Source: Opitutia bacterium UBA6410 (GTDB lineage Bacteria; Verrucomicrobiota; Verrucomicrobiia; Opitutales; Intestinicryptomonadaceae). From it: DNA of 6,814 nt. The DNA lies in the NCBI GenBank assembly GCA_002437405.1, contig DJPO01000007.1:1-6814 (forward strand), read 5' to 3'. The notes beneath the pieces were generated by a model that worked only from the letters and a program-made list of their open reading frames with translations, ran no database searches and was not told the DNA's origin. Below are positions 6,702 through 6,814 of the stretch, piece after piece (positions within the stretch are counted from its first letter, which is position 1; every line of letters begins with the position of its first letter). The position numbers were made by a program, and so were the translations under genes.

Positions 6702-6729
6702 AAGGTAGAATTTCAGGGGCAAAAAGCAA
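6702..6729 (-). promoter_or_regulatory. Weak candidate promoter of the oxidoreductase-lpxB operon
   Basis: On the minus strand TTGCTT (6729-6724) is followed by a 16-bp spacer and TACCTT (6707-6702), 6 nt before the ATG at 6695. The -10 match is poor (3 of 6). It is listed because its spacing matches the two better candidates in this window and it would place the start at or next to the A of the ATG, giving a leaderless mRNA. The operon could equally start further upstream, outside the window. Confidence 0.3.
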
Positions 6730-6750
6730 GAAAAAACTGGGAGTGGAGAT

Positions 6751-6810
6751 ACACAGCAAAATTGCTTCGCAATTTTGCGCGGTGTTTTTAGACAGGGGGT
6801 CTTGCCCCCT
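6751..6810. repeat. Hairpin pair in the right-edge non-coding region
   Basis: No gene is visible between 6696 and the window end. Two hairpins are. The first has perfect 10-bp arms GCAAAATTGC (6756-6765) and GCAATTTTGC (6769-6778) around TTC, extended by ACAC 6751-6754 / GTGT 6782-6785 across an asymmetric internal loop. The second has AGGGGG (6794-6799) and CCCCCT (6805-6810) around TCTTG, closely resembling the AAGGGG-TGTTG-CCCCTT hairpin at 51-67. On the plus strand a T5 run (6785-6789) follows the first stem, so it could terminate a plus-strand transcript, but no such gene is in the window. Confidence 0.6.
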
Positions 6811-6814
6811 ACGG

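Noticed and set aside
1..6814. CRISPR array, tRNA, rRNA, insertion sequence or defence system
   Set aside because: No regularly spaced direct repeats, cloverleaf or rRNA segments, transposase motifs or defence-type protein domains were found on either strand.

Overview
The window holds four complete genes, all on the minus strand, so transcription runs from high to low coordinates. Palindrome-rich non-coding DNA lies at both edges. The envelope genes indicate a Gram-negative (lipid A-making) bacterium. A C-terminal Val-Pro-Glu-Pro / Ala-Leu-rich helix / triple-Arg tail of the PEP-CTERM type, together with a large glycosidase of a kind common in Planctomycetes-Verrucomicrobia-Lentisphaerae genomes, points to Verrucomicrobiota (Opitutales-like). 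That placement is inference from protein style; no rRNA or marker gene confirms it.

Layout in transcription order: (1) 6695-5760, a Gfo/Idh/MocA-family NAD(P)-dependent sugar oxidoreductase. (2) 5743-4571, lpxB (lipid A disaccharide synthase), only 16 nt downstream and almost certainly in the same operon. (3) 4505-3567, a secreted SUMF1/FGE-fold protein with a PEP-CTERM-type tail, followed by a strong hairpin-plus-T-run terminator (3519-3551). (4) 3448-179, a secreted glycoside hydrolase of about 1089 residues with two N-terminal beta domains and a clan GH-A-like barrel. The first pair builds lipid A in the cytoplasm and at the inner membrane. The last two are exported proteins in their own transcription units, with no obvious functional link to each other beyond export.

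The most notable signals concern gene expression. No gene has a recognisable Shine-Dalgarno sequence. The three genes that need their own promoter each have a -35/-10-like pair with a 16-bp spacer ending 6-11 nt before the ATG, which would give leaderless or nearly leaderless mRNAs. All four genes end in TAG. I see no CRISPR, tRNA, rRNA, IS element, toxin-antitoxin or defence system, and no clearly undescribed multi-gene system. The best biological leads are the oxidoreductase-lpxB pair (possible modified lipid A sugar), a SUMF1-fold protein lacking the FGE cysteine pair, and a glycosidase I cannot place in a family.
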